DNA of 64,000 nt from DSNY01 sp040752195 (GTDB taxonomy: Bacteria; Pseudomonadota; Gammaproteobacteria; Burkholderiales; Burkholderiaceae_F), in NCBI GenBank assembly GCA_040752195.1, contig JBFMFC010000009.1:1-64000 (forward strand). Direction: 5' to 3'. The position numbers and the translations under genes are program-made. The notes under the pieces were generated by a model. That model had not been told where the DNA came from and searched no databases. It worked only from the letters and a program-made list of their open reading frames with translations. Positions 16,585 to 24,627 of this stretch are shown here, one piece after another; the first letter of the stretch is position 1; each line of letters begins with the position of its first letter.

Positions 16585-17070
16585 ATGCGGCCGCACGACC
16601 TGCCGGTGCTGGGTCCGGCGCCGCCGATCGAGGCCGCGGCGTGGCTGAACACCGACGCGCCGATCGCGCTGGAGGAGCTGCGCGGGCGGGTCGTGCTGCT
16701 GCACGCCTTCCAGATGCTGTGCCCGGGCTGCGTGCTGCACGGCGTGCCGCAGGCGCAGCGCGCCGCGCAGCTCGCGCGCGACGACCTCGTCGTGCTCGGC
16801 CTGCACAGCGTGTTCGAGCATCACGCCGCGATGACGCCGGCCGCGCTCGCCGCGTTCGCGCACGAGTTCCGGCTGCGCTTCCCGATCGCGATCGACGCGC
16901 ATCGCGGCGGCGATCCGGTGCCGGCGACGATGCGCGCGTACGCGCTGCAGGGCACGCCGACCACGCTGCTCGTCGACCGCGCCGGCCGCGTGCGGCTGCA
17001 CCGCTTCGGCGCGCTCGACGATCTCGAGCTCGGCCTCGCGCTCGGTGCGCTGCTGGCCGAGCCTCAGTGA
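16585..17070 (+). CDS. Redoxin / thioredoxin-like protein with CPGC motif
   Basis: A 161-residue TlpA/AhpC-type thioredoxin fold with no signal peptide. The active-site motif is CPGC (Cys46, Cys49), and the cis-proline loop is GTPTTLLVDRAGRVR. It begins four bases after the cytochrome P460 gene, so the two are cotranscribed. It ends overlapping the convergent lyase gene by seven bases. It is probably a cytoplasmic thiol reductase or peroxidase; the substrate is unknown. Confidence 0.85.
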   Translation: MRPHDLPVLGPAPPIEAAAWLNTDAPIALEELRGRVVLLHAFQMLCPGCVLHGVPQAQRAAQLARDDLVVLGLHSVFEHHAAMTPAALAAFAHEFRLRFPIAIDAHRGGDPVPATMRAYALQGTPTTLLVDRAGRVRLHRFGALDDLELGLALGALLAEPQ

Positions 17071-18266
17071 GCGCGCAATCGCGCGAAACCTTCCTTCAGA
17101 TCGTCGATCAGGTCGTCCGCATCTTCGAGTCCCGCCGCAATGCGGAACAGCGGCCCCTTGAACGGCAGCGGCACGACCGTGCGCTCCGGATTGGCGGCGA
17201 TGATCAGGCTTTCGTAGCCACCCCAGGAAGCGCCCAGCCCGAACAGCTGCAGGCCGTCGATGAACGCATTCATGGCGGACTCGCTTACGGACGGCCGCAA
17301 CGCGACGCCGAACAGGCCGCTGGCGCCGCTCATGTCGCGCCTCCACAGCGCATGGCCGGGGTCGTCAGGCGCGGCCGGGTACAGGATGCGTTCGACCTCG
17401 GGTTGGGCGCGCAGCCATTCGATCAGGCGTTCGGCGTTGGCGCGGTGCTGCACGAGTCGCGCCCCCATCGAGCGCAGCCCGCGCAGCGCGAGCCAGCAGT
17501 CGTCGGGGCTCGTCGTCACGCCGTACTGGTGGATCGCCTCGCGCAGCGGCGGCCACGCGCTTTCGCTGGCGGTCAGCGTGCCCATCACGAGGTCCGAGTG
17601 GCCGCCGATGTACTTGGTCGCCGCGTGGATCGACACGTCCACGCCGTGCGCGAGCGGGCGGAAGTAAAGCGGCGTGGCCCAGGTGTTGTCGATCAGGCTC
17701 ACCGCGCCGCGCGCCCGCGCGACGGACGCCAGCAGCGGAACGTCCTGCATCTCGAAGGTGAGCGAACCGGGCGACTCGAGAAACAGCACGCGCGTGGCCG
17801 GCGTGAAGAGCCGCTCGACCGCGGCGCGGCCGGCTTCGCCGACGCGCGGGTCGTAGAAGTCGGCCGTGACGCCGAAGCGCGGCAGCACCTCGCGGCAGAA
17901 GCGTCGCGTCGGCCAGTACACCGAATCGGGGACGAGCACATGGTCGCCGTGCCGCACGAACGCGAGGATCGCGGTCGTGATCGCCGCCAGCCCCGACGGT
18001 GCGGCCCAGCTCGCGTGCCCGCCTTCGAGCGCGGTGAGCGCGTCGTAGAAGGCGTGATGCGTCGGCGTGCCGTAGATGCCGTAGGTCACGGGACGATCGG
18101 CGCCGTCGCGGCGCGCGCGCACGCGTTCCTTCATCTGCGCCACGCTGTCGTGCAGCACCGTCGAGCCGCGCACCAGCGGCGGATTGACGAAGCCGAAGCT
18201 CGCCGTCCGATCGCGTCCGAGCGTGGTCAGTTGCGTGGCGGGTTTGTGTCTTGGCGGACGGGTCAT
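17064..18266 (-). CDS. metC: Cystathionine beta-lyase (PLP-dependent, Cys/Met metabolism family)
   Basis: About 400 residues of the gamma-family PLP enzymes. Features include YGIYGTPTHHAFYDALTALE, the Schiff-base lysine in SIHAATKYIGGHSD, and SLIDNTWATPLYFRP near the cofactor. It is most like the proteobacterial cystathionine beta-lyases, which cleave cystathionine to homocysteine, pyruvate and ammonia. The ATG at 18266 is used; a GTG 12 bp upstream lacks a ribosome site. The tail overlaps the convergent redoxin gene by seven bases. Confidence 0.9.
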   Translation of the reverse strand: MTRPPRHKPATQLTTLGRDRTASFGFVNPPLVRGSTVLHDSVAQMKERVRARRDGADRPVTYGIYGTPTHHAFYDALTALEGGHASWAAPSGLAAITTAILAFVRHGDHVLVPDSVYWPTRRFCREVLPRFGVTADFYDPRVGEAGRAAVERLFTPATRVLFLESPGSLTFEMQDVPLLASVARARGAVSLIDNTWATPLYFRPLAHGVDVSIHAATKYIGGHSDLVMGTLTASESAWPPLREAIHQYGVTTSPDDCWLALRGLRSMGARLVQHRANAERLIEWLRAQPEVERILYPAAPDDPGHALWRRDMSGASGLFGVALRPSVSESAMNAFIDGLQLFGLGASWGGYESLIIAANPERTVVPLPFKGPLFRIAAGLEDADDLIDDLKEGFARLRAH

Positions 18267-18297
18267 GGGCGGAAGCACCCCGGTGGATCGTTGCGTC

Positions 18298-19386
18298 TCA
18301 CGCCTGCGCGAAGCGCCAGACGCCGCCGTCGTCGATGCGCGCGAGCCGCCCCTCGTACCACAGCGCGTGCAGGTGCGCGAGCGATTCGCCGAGCGCGAAC
18401 GTCATCTGGTGCAGGTCCAGCTCCCGATTGAACAGCACCGGCACGATCTCGGCAGCGGTCTTCGGTGTGGCGCAGGCCACGTAGACGTCCGCCAGCCGCG
18501 CCTGGTGATGCGCGTGCTGTTGCGCCACGCGACGGTGCAGTCCGATGAAGGGCTTGCCGTGCGAAGGCAGCACCAGCGTGTCGGCCGGCAGCATCAGGTA
18601 ATGGTCGAGCGAACGCAGATAGCGCGGCAGCGGGTTGGCCTCCGGCTCGACATCGAACACGCTGACATTGGTCGAGATGCGCGGCAACACCATGTCGCCG
18701 GACACCAACAGCTTGTCCTCGGCGCAGTACAGCGAGACGTGTTCGGGCGAATGGCCGTAACCGACGATCGCGCGGAAGATGCGGCGCGACCCGGCGCGCC
18801 CGATCGCGATCTCGTCGCCGTCGCTGATCCGGTGGAATGATCGCGGCACGGCAGGGACGAGCTTCGGGTAGTGGCCGCCGCCGCGCGCGCGCACCTTGGC
18901 CAGCGCTTCGGGGTCGGACAGGCCGTGCCGCCTGAAGTGCGCGGCCGCGTCTTCGCCGGCTGTCTCGTTGGTGCCGGCGCAGAGGAAGCGGCCGAACGCG
19001 TACTCGGCCGCGCTCATCCACAGCCGCACGCGCCAGCGTTCGCGTTCGCCGCCGCGCGTCAACCAGTGCGCGAGACCGAGATGATCCGGATGAAAGTGCG
19101 TCACGATCAGGCGCAGCAGCGGCCGGCCCTCGAACGCGCTGTCGAACAGCTTCTCCCACGCGGCCTTCGTGTCGTCGCTCGTGATGCCGCAGTCGATCAC
19201 GGTCCAGCCGCGCCGCAGGCTGCCGTCGACCTCGATTTCGTCGTCGAGCAGCCACAGGTTGATGTGATCGAGCGCGAACGGCAGGCGCATGCGCAGCCAG
19301 TGCACGCCGGGCCGCAGCGTGACGATCGTCGCGGGGGCGGGCGCCTCGGCCCACGGGTAGGAGAGTTCGTGTTCCTGCGGGTTCAT
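18298..19386 (-). CDS. MBL-fold metallohydrolase
   Basis: A 362-residue metallo-beta-lactamase-fold enzyme. The metal-binding motif HFHPDH lies at residues 97–102, with further ligands in GYGHSPEHVSLYC and VLPSHGKPF. The C-terminal extension has a winged-helix look (AEIVPVLFNRELD), as in lactamase-B2-type thioesterase/hydrolase proteins. No signal peptide, so cytoplasmic. Substrate unknown. It lies 31 bp upstream of the lyase on the same strand and may be cotranscribed with it. Confidence 0.85.
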   Translation of the reverse strand: MNPQEHELSYPWAEAPAPATIVTLRPGVHWLRMRLPFALDHINLWLLDDEIEVDGSLRRGWTVIDCGITSDDTKAAWEKLFDSAFEGRPLLRLIVTHFHPDHLGLAHWLTRGGERERWRVRLWMSAAEYAFGRFLCAGTNETAGEDAAAHFRRHGLSDPEALAKVRARGGGHYPKLVPAVPRSFHRISDGDEIAIGRAGSRRIFRAIVGYGHSPEHVSLYCAEDKLLVSGDMVLPRISTNVSVFDVEPEANPLPRYLRSLDHYLMLPADTLVLPSHGKPFIGLHRRVAQQHAHHQARLADVYVACATPKTAAEIVPVLFNRELDLHQMTFALGESLAHLHALWYEGRLARIDDGGVWRFAQA

Positions 19387-19460
19387 TGCCGCAGTTTAAG
19401 CGGCGCGGCGCGTGCGCCCGACCGCCGCGACGGGCGGCAGACGAGGCGCCGGCGCGCCGC

Positions 19461-19943
19461 TCAAGGCGCGCCGGCTTCGAACCGGTACGCCTGCAGTGCT
19501 CTGCCGTCGTCGTTGAACAGACGCGTCGCGCGCAGCCGCGGCGCGAGGCTCGAGTCGGAGACGATCAGCAGCGAGCCGAGCTGCGACGACACCAGCACGC
19601 CGGCGCGGTCGGCGCTGCGGGCGAGCCCGCGTGCCTGGGCGATGCTGCGTTCGCTCGCGCGCGCCGCGTGCGTGCCGGACCCGGCCGGACGCTCCTTGAC
19701 GCCGGAGGCGATTCCGAAGCGCAGACCGGCACGGTCGTGCTGTCGCACGAGATCGGCGGCGTGCCACAGCACGTCGTAGGCGGGCGCGTCGAACTGCACC
19801 AGCGTGGCCTCGTCGTCGGTGGTTTCGATCAGGTCGGCGCCGCACGCGCGCAGCCGCTCGGTCGCCAGACCGAGCGCGACCGCGCCGTCTTCGCGCGCGG
19901 CGTCGGCGTGGACGGAGATCACGAAGTTGATGGGCGCCTGCAC
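19461..19943 (-). CDS. Small protein with degenerate class III cyclase-like features
   Basis: A 160-residue protein starting at GTG with a GGAGGGG ribosome site. The pattern DDEATLVQFDAP, LRFGIASG and AGVLVSSQLGSLL resembles the order of motifs in nucleotide cyclase catalytic domains. The paired metal-binding aspartates are not convincing, so it is probably not an active cyclase. No signal peptide or membrane segment. It faces liuR divergently, with about 225 bp between starts. Function unknown; the fold assignment is tentative. Confidence 0.5.
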   Translation of the reverse strand: MQAPINFVISVHADAAREDGAVALGLATERLRACGADLIETTDDEATLVQFDAPAYDVLWHAADLVRQHDRAGLRFGIASGVKERPAGSGTHAARASERSIAQARGLARSADRAGVLVSSQLGSLLIVSDSSLAPRLRATRLFNDDGRALQAYRFEAGAP

Positions 19944-20123
19944 GATGTCGTCCCCTCCGGCGCGAACCCCACGACCAGCCCCGGGCGCGTCCGGTCGCCG
20001 TGTTCGCCGCTAGCTTGTCGCGGACAGTACCGCGCCGATCGCAGTGTATGCGGCGGCCCGCGGTCCCAGTTCCGCGGCTTGGGCGCGACCCGCCGCCGGC
20101 GCCGCCCCGGACGTTGCGCGAAG

Positions 20124-20139
20124 TTGACGCGCACGTAAA
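20124..20139 (+). promoter_or_regulatory. LiuR operator upstream of liuR (autoregulation)
   Basis: TTGACGCGCACGTAAA lies 29 bp before the liuR start. It is an imperfect palindrome matching the TTGACG-N4-CGTCAA sites found before the isovaleryl-CoA dehydrogenase and carboxylase genes in this window. This suggests that LiuR represses its own gene. Confidence 0.6.
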
Positions 20140-20168
20140 CTGCACGCCGTCGCTCCTCCGAGATCCGC

Positions 20169-20597
20169 ATGCCGAAACGCCCGACCGCCGGTGCCGACCA
20201 CCCCGCGCCGCCCGCGACCGAGTTCACGATCACCGATCTCGCGCGCGAGTTCGACATCACGCCGCGCGCGATCCGCTTTTACGAGGACCAGGGGATCCTG
20301 GCGCCGACCCGCACGGGCCGCGGCGGGTTCAAGCGCGTGTATTCGCCGCGCGATCGCACGCGGCTGAAGCTCACGCTGCGCGGCAAACGGCTCGGGCTCA
20401 CGCTCACGCAGATTCGGGAGCTGATCGACATGTACGAGAGTCCCAAGGACGCAGTGGCGCAGGCGCGCAAGTTCCTGGCGATCCTCGAGCAGCACCGCGC
20501 GAACCTCGAGCAGCAGCGCGAGGACATCGAGGTCACGCTCGCGGAGATCGGCCAGCACGAGGCGGAGTGCCGCCGCATCCTGGCCGGCCGCAGGTAG
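20169..20597 (+). CDS. liuR: MerR-family regulator of leucine/isovalerate catabolism (LiuR)
   Basis: A 142-residue MerR-type protein: an N-terminal winged helix (FTITDLAREFDITPRAIRFYEDQGIL, then GGFKRVYSPRDRTRL), a linker with LGLTLTQIRELI, and a dimerising coiled coil. In proteobacteria LiuR represses the liu genes, which convert leucine-derived isovaleryl-CoA to acetoacetate. Two structural liu loci in this window carry matching palindromes, as does its own upstream region. It is distant from those loci (13 and 39 kb), as is common for this regulator. Confidence 0.85.
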   Translation: MPKRPTAGADHPAPPATEFTITDLAREFDITPRAIRFYEDQGILAPTRTGRGGFKRVYSPRDRTRLKLTLRGKRLGLTLTQIRELIDMYESPKDAVAQARKFLAILEQHRANLEQQREDIEVTLAEIGQHEAECRRILAGRR

Positions 20598-20607
20598 AGG
20601 GGGCAGG

Positions 20608-21060
20608 GTGCTGAAGGCCATCCGCGAGTTTTTCGACCGCAACATGGCCGCGTCCGAGGCCGGCGGCCACAGCATCGAGCTGGCCACCGCCGCGCTGCTC
20701 GTCGAGGTCGTCCGCATCGACCGCGAGACGAGCCCCGCCGAGCGCGAAGCGGTGCTGCGCGCGGTGCACGAGAAGTTCGGCTTGAGCGGCGCGCAGGCCG
20801 ACGAACTGCTGCGGCTGGCCGAGGAGGAAGTGCGGCACGCGACCGACTACTACCAGTTCACGTCGCTGATCAACCGGCGCTTCACGCAGGCGCAGAAGGA
20901 GCGCGTCATCGAGCTGATGTGGCGCGTCGCCTACGCCGACGCCGAGCTGTCGGCGCACGAGCTGCACTTGATGCGCAAGATCGCCGGGCTGCTGCACGTG
21001 CCGGACGACGCCTACATCGCGGCGAAGCTGCGCGCCAAAGAACAGCGCGATCGCGGCTGA
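20608..21060 (+). CDS. TerB-family protein
   Basis: A 150-residue all-helical protein of the TerB/tellurite-resistance fold: IELATAALLVEVVRIDRETSPAE with an acidic metal-binding segment, and a second half VAYADAELSAHELHLMRKIA. It starts at GTG, ten bases after liuR, in the same direction, so it is probably cotranscribed. The family is involved in metal or stress sensing, but no tellurite-resistance cluster is present. Function unproven. Confidence 0.85.
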   Translation: MLKAIREFFDRNMAASEAGGHSIELATAALLVEVVRIDRETSPAEREAVLRAVHEKFGLSGAQADELLRLAEEEVRHATDYYQFTSLINRRFTQAQKERVIELMWRVAYADAELSAHELHLMRKIAGLLHVPDDAYIAAKLRAKEQRDRG

Positions 21061-21098
21061 CCCGCCCGGCTCGGCGCCGGGGCCGCACCGCGAACCGC

Positions 21099-22061
21099 TC
21101 ACTTCACGGCGATCGGGTTGATGATCGCCTGCACGGCGCCGGTGATGCGCGCCGGGCCGAGCGTGAAGAAGGATTCCCATGCCTTGTCCCTGACCATCTC
21201 CTCGGTGTTCATGTTCTCCAGGATGTAGATGCCGTTCATCGGCAGCAGGATCTGGTGCACCTCGAACACGCCGGCGTTCTTCTCGAAGGGGATCACCTCC
21301 AATCCCCAGGTGTCGGCGCCGACCATCGCCACGCCCAGCGACGCCAGGTATTTCGCGCCTTCGACGCCCAGCCCCGGCTCGACCGAGCCGTAACGCTTGT
21401 CGTCCTTGCCGATCAGCTTGGTCCAGCCGGTGTAAAACAGCACCACGTCGCCGCGCTCAATGCCCTTCACGCCTTGGCGCTTCAGCGCACCCTCGATCTC
21501 GGCGCGGTTGAACGCCGTCCCTTCCTTGACGATGTCGGTGTTGAAGTAACCGGCCATGTCGAGCAGCACCGCGCGCGTGGCGATCGCCGGCACGTTTTCG
21601 ATGCCCAGCTTCCTGAGGCCGTCGGCCTGCACGAAATCCGCCGCCTTGTTGCAGTTGTAGTACACGTTGTCGATGCCGATGTGGCCCAGCCCGTCCAGTT
21701 GCGAACCGATGCCGACCCACCCGGAGACGATGTCGTCGTTGTAGGTGGTCTTGCTCGGGCCGAGCGTTGCGCCGCCAACCTGGCCGGGCTGCAGCACGGT
21801 CAGCGCAAACGTGCGCGGCGGAAACGCCGGCGTCCTGCTGTTGGTTTCGATGCCGAGCCGGTACGCCTTGCCGCGCGTGATCAGCTTGGCGGCGGCGAGC
21901 GTCTTCTCGGGCGTGACGTGGTTCAGTGCGCCGATCTGGTCGTTCGGCCCGAATTTCGAAGGGAAGCATGTTTGCATCTGCCCGCGCGCCGGCGCCGCCG
22001 CGACGAGCAGCGCGAACGCGAAGCCGGCGATCCATCCGAGCGGCGGTAGCGGTCTCTTCAT
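21099..22061 (-). CDS. Exported cyclase-family (kynurenine-formamidase-like) hydrolase
   Basis: A 320-residue protein. A signal peptide precedes the mature domain (GWIAGFAFALLVAAAPARG). The cyclase fold is shown by GALNHVTPEKTL, the metal-site segment SQLDGLGHIG (D and H), and VHQILLPMNGIYILENM near the C-terminus. Related enzymes hydrolyse formylkynurenine or other amides with a divalent metal. The substrate is unknown. It lies downstream of recQ on the same strand with about 150 bp between them. Confidence 0.85.
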   Translation of the reverse strand: MKRPLPPLGWIAGFAFALLVAAAPARGQMQTCFPSKFGPNDQIGALNHVTPEKTLAAAKLITRGKAYRLGIETNSRTPAFPPRTFALTVLQPGQVGGATLGPSKTTYNDDIVSGWVGIGSQLDGLGHIGIDNVYYNCNKAADFVQADGLRKLGIENVPAIATRAVLLDMAGYFNTDIVKEGTAFNRAEIEGALKRQGVKGIERGDVVLFYTGWTKLIGKDDKRYGSVEPGLGVEGAKYLASLGVAMVGADTWGLEVIPFEKNAGVFEVHQILLPMNGIYILENMNTEEMVRDKAWESFFTLGPARITGAVQAIINPIAVK

Positions 22062-22208
22062 CGGGGTTCTCCTTGTCTGCGAAGGCCGTAGTCGGGACCC
22101 GACGGCGCACGCACGGCCGACGTGCGGCAGCGCCAGCGTAGTTCGCGCGCCAGCGCGGCACGGCCCCGCGATCACGTGATCCCCGCGCGATCACCGGCCG
22201 GCGGAACG

Positions 22209-24017
22209 CTAACCCGCGACGATCCGGATCAGCGCTTCGCCGTAGCTCGCGAGCTTGCGTTCGCCGACGCCCGAGATGCCGCGCAGCGCGTCGATCGTCT
22301 GCGGCCGCGCCTGCGCGATCGCGCGCAGCGTGGCGTCGTGGAACACGACGTAGGCGGGAACGCCGTGCTCCTTCGCCACGTGAGCGCGCCACTGCCGCAG
22401 CCGTTCGAACAGCGCCTCGTCGGCCGCTGCGAGCGACGCGCCGGCGGCCGCCTTCGCCTTCTTCGCCTTGCGCCCCGCCGCGGCCGTGTGCCGGCGCACT
22501 TCGATCGTGCGTTCGCCGCGCAGCACCGGCCGGCTCGCTTCGGTCAGCCGCAACACGTTGAAGCGCTCGTAGTCGACCTCGACCAGGTGCTGCGCGACGA
22601 GCTGGCGCAACAGCAGCCGCCACTCGGCCTCGGCCACGTCCGCGCCGATGCCGAAGGTGCTGAGCCGGTCGTGGCCGAACTTGCTTGTCTTGTCGGTGTG
22701 CTTGCCGCGCAGCACGTCGATCACGTGCGTGGCGGCGAAACCGAAACCGCCCGCCTGCTCGCAGCGGTAGATGCACGACAGCAGTTTGCGCGCCGGCTCG
22801 GTCGCGTCCCACAGTTCGGGCGGCTCGAGGCAGTTGTCGCAGTTGCCGCAGGGTTCGCTTCGCTCGCCGAAATACGCGAGCAGCCGCACGCGGCGGCAGT
22901 CGCCGGTTTCGGCCAGCCCCAGCATCGCGTCGAGCTTGGCGTTGGACAGCCGCTTGTAGTTCGGGTCGGCGTCCGACAGCTCGATCAGCCGCCGCTGCTG
23001 CACGACGTCGGCGAGTCCATACGTCATCCATGCGTCGGCCGGTTCGCCGTCGCGCCCGGCGCGGCCGGTCTCCTGGAAATAGCCTTCGATGCTCCTGGGC
23101 ATGTCCAGGTGCGCGACGAAGCGCACGTCCGGCTTGTCGATGCCCATGCCAAAGGCGATCGTCGCGACCATCACGCGCGCGTCCTCGTCGATGAAGCGGC
23201 GCTGGTTCTCCGCACGCACCGTCGCCTCGAGCCCCGCGTGGTACGGCAGCGCGTCGACGCCGTGGCCGACGAGAAACTGCGCGACCTCCTCGACCGTGTT
23301 GCGCGCCAGGCAGTAGACGATGCCCGCTTCGCCCGGATGCTCGTCGCGGAGAAAGCGCAGAAGCTGCTCGCGCGGCTCGCGTTTTTCGACGATCCGGTAG
23401 CGGATGTTGGGCCGGTCGAAGCTGGCAACGAACTCGCGCGCATCGACCAGCAGCCTGGCGACGATCTCGCGCCGGGTCGGCACGTCGGCGGTCGCGGTCA
23501 GCGCGATGCGCGGCACCTGCGGCCAGCGCTCGCGCAGAATCGAAAGCTGCCCGTACTCGGGCCGGAAGTCGTGTCCCCATTGCGACACGCAGTGCGCTTC
23601 GTCGATCGCGAACAGCGCGAGCGTGCATTCGCCGAGCAGCCGCTGGCAGCGCTCGGTGAGCAGCCTCTCGGGCGCGACGTAGACGAGGTCGAGCTCGCCG
23701 TGCTTCATCCGCGCCTCGACCGCGGCGGCCGCCGCGCCCGAAAGCGTCGAGTTCAGGAACGCGGCGCGCACGCCGGCTTCCTCGAGCGCGGCGACCTGAT
23801 CCTGCATCAGCGCGATCAGCGGCGACACGACGACGCCCACGCCGTCGCGCACGAGCGCCGGGATCTGGTAGCAAAGCGACTTGCCGCCGCCGGTGGGCAT
23901 CAGCACGAGCGCATCGCCGCCGGCGGCGACGTGGTCGATCACCTCGCGCTGCAAGCCGCGAAAGCTCGAATAGCCGAAGACGTCCCGCAGGATCGACGAA
24001 GCGTCGCGCGTGCGCAT
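22209..24017 (-). CDS. recQ: ATP-dependent DNA helicase RecQ
   Basis: A 602-residue superfamily 2 helicase. Walker A PTGGGKS is near residues 41–47, and the DEAH box at 139–142 is followed by CVSQWGHDFRPEY, the RecQ aromatic loop. The RecQ-C-terminal zinc region has CGNCDNC, and a C-terminal HRDC domain ends in VGERKLASYGEALIRIV. It unwinds recombination intermediates. The start at 24017 begins MRTRDASS; an upstream open frame is not family-like. It is divergent from a small membrane protein 64 bp away. Confidence 0.95.
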   Translation of the reverse strand: MRTRDASSILRDVFGYSSFRGLQREVIDHVAAGGDALVLMPTGGGKSLCYQIPALVRDGVGVVVSPLIALMQDQVAALEEAGVRAAFLNSTLSGAAAAAVEARMKHGELDLVYVAPERLLTERCQRLLGECTLALFAIDEAHCVSQWGHDFRPEYGQLSILRERWPQVPRIALTATADVPTRREIVARLLVDAREFVASFDRPNIRYRIVEKREPREQLLRFLRDEHPGEAGIVYCLARNTVEEVAQFLVGHGVDALPYHAGLEATVRAENQRRFIDEDARVMVATIAFGMGIDKPDVRFVAHLDMPRSIEGYFQETGRAGRDGEPADAWMTYGLADVVQQRRLIELSDADPNYKRLSNAKLDAMLGLAETGDCRRVRLLAYFGERSEPCGNCDNCLEPPELWDATEPARKLLSCIYRCEQAGGFGFAATHVIDVLRGKHTDKTSKFGHDRLSTFGIGADVAEAEWRLLLRQLVAQHLVEVDYERFNVLRLTEASRPVLRGERTIEVRRHTAAAGRKAKKAKAAAGASLAAADEALFERLRQWRAHVAKEHGVPAYVVFHDATLRAIAQARPQTIDALRGISGVGERKLASYGEALIRIVAG

Positions 24018-24081
24018 CGGCGCAAGCGTAGCGAAATCGCCGCGGCCGGCGCTACGATGGCCGCATCGCCCGGAGCCATGG

Positions 24082-24534
24082 ATGAGTGCGCGCGACCCTG
24101 CAACCGTCGATGCCGTGCCGCCGACCCGCGAGTTCACCGCGCTGTGGATCGCTTACGGCCTGCATGCGATCGGTTTCGTTTCGATGCTGATCTGGCCGGC
24201 GCTCATCGGCTTGGTGATCAACTACGCCAAGCGCGGTGACTCGGCGTCGTTCCTGGACTCGCACCACCGCTGGCTGATCCGCACCTTCTGGCTCGCGCTG
24301 GCGGGCTACGCGCTCGCGCTCGGCGTGGTCGTCGCGTCGGCCTGGCCGGTGGTCGCCGCCGCGATCCGCAGCGCGGCCACGCCCGGCACGCTGTCGATCG
24401 ACTGGGACACGCTGTTCGCGACGATCGGCGGCGCCGCCGTCGGCGCGCTCGGCATCGTCGCGGTCTGGGCCTGGGTGATCTACCGGCTGATCCGCGGCGG
24501 GCTGCGGCTGCAGGAGGCGCGGCCGGTGCCGTAG
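24082..24534 (+). CDS. DUF4870-like integral membrane protein
   Basis: A 150-residue protein with an N-terminal cytoplasmic tail and three or four membrane segments (WIAYGLHAIGFVSMLIWPALI, FWLALAGYALALGVVVASAW, GALGIVAVWAWVIYRLI). The order GLVINYAKR … SFLDSHHRWLIRTFW is typical of DUF4870-type proteins often seen in betaproteobacteria. Function unknown. It is transcribed divergently from recQ. Confidence 0.75.
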   Translation: MSARDPATVDAVPPTREFTALWIAYGLHAIGFVSMLIWPALIGLVINYAKRGDSASFLDSHHRWLIRTFWLALAGYALALGVVVASAWPVVAAAIRSAATPGTLSIDWDTLFATIGGAAVGALGIVAVWAWVIYRLIRGGLRLQEARPVP

Positions 24535-24627
24535 GCGGGCGCCGCGCGCTGCGCCCGCACGCCGGTGGGGACGCTTCCGCCTTGGCCCGCGTCGCAGACG
24601 GTGGTCGGGTGCGGCAGCGGCCGCGGG

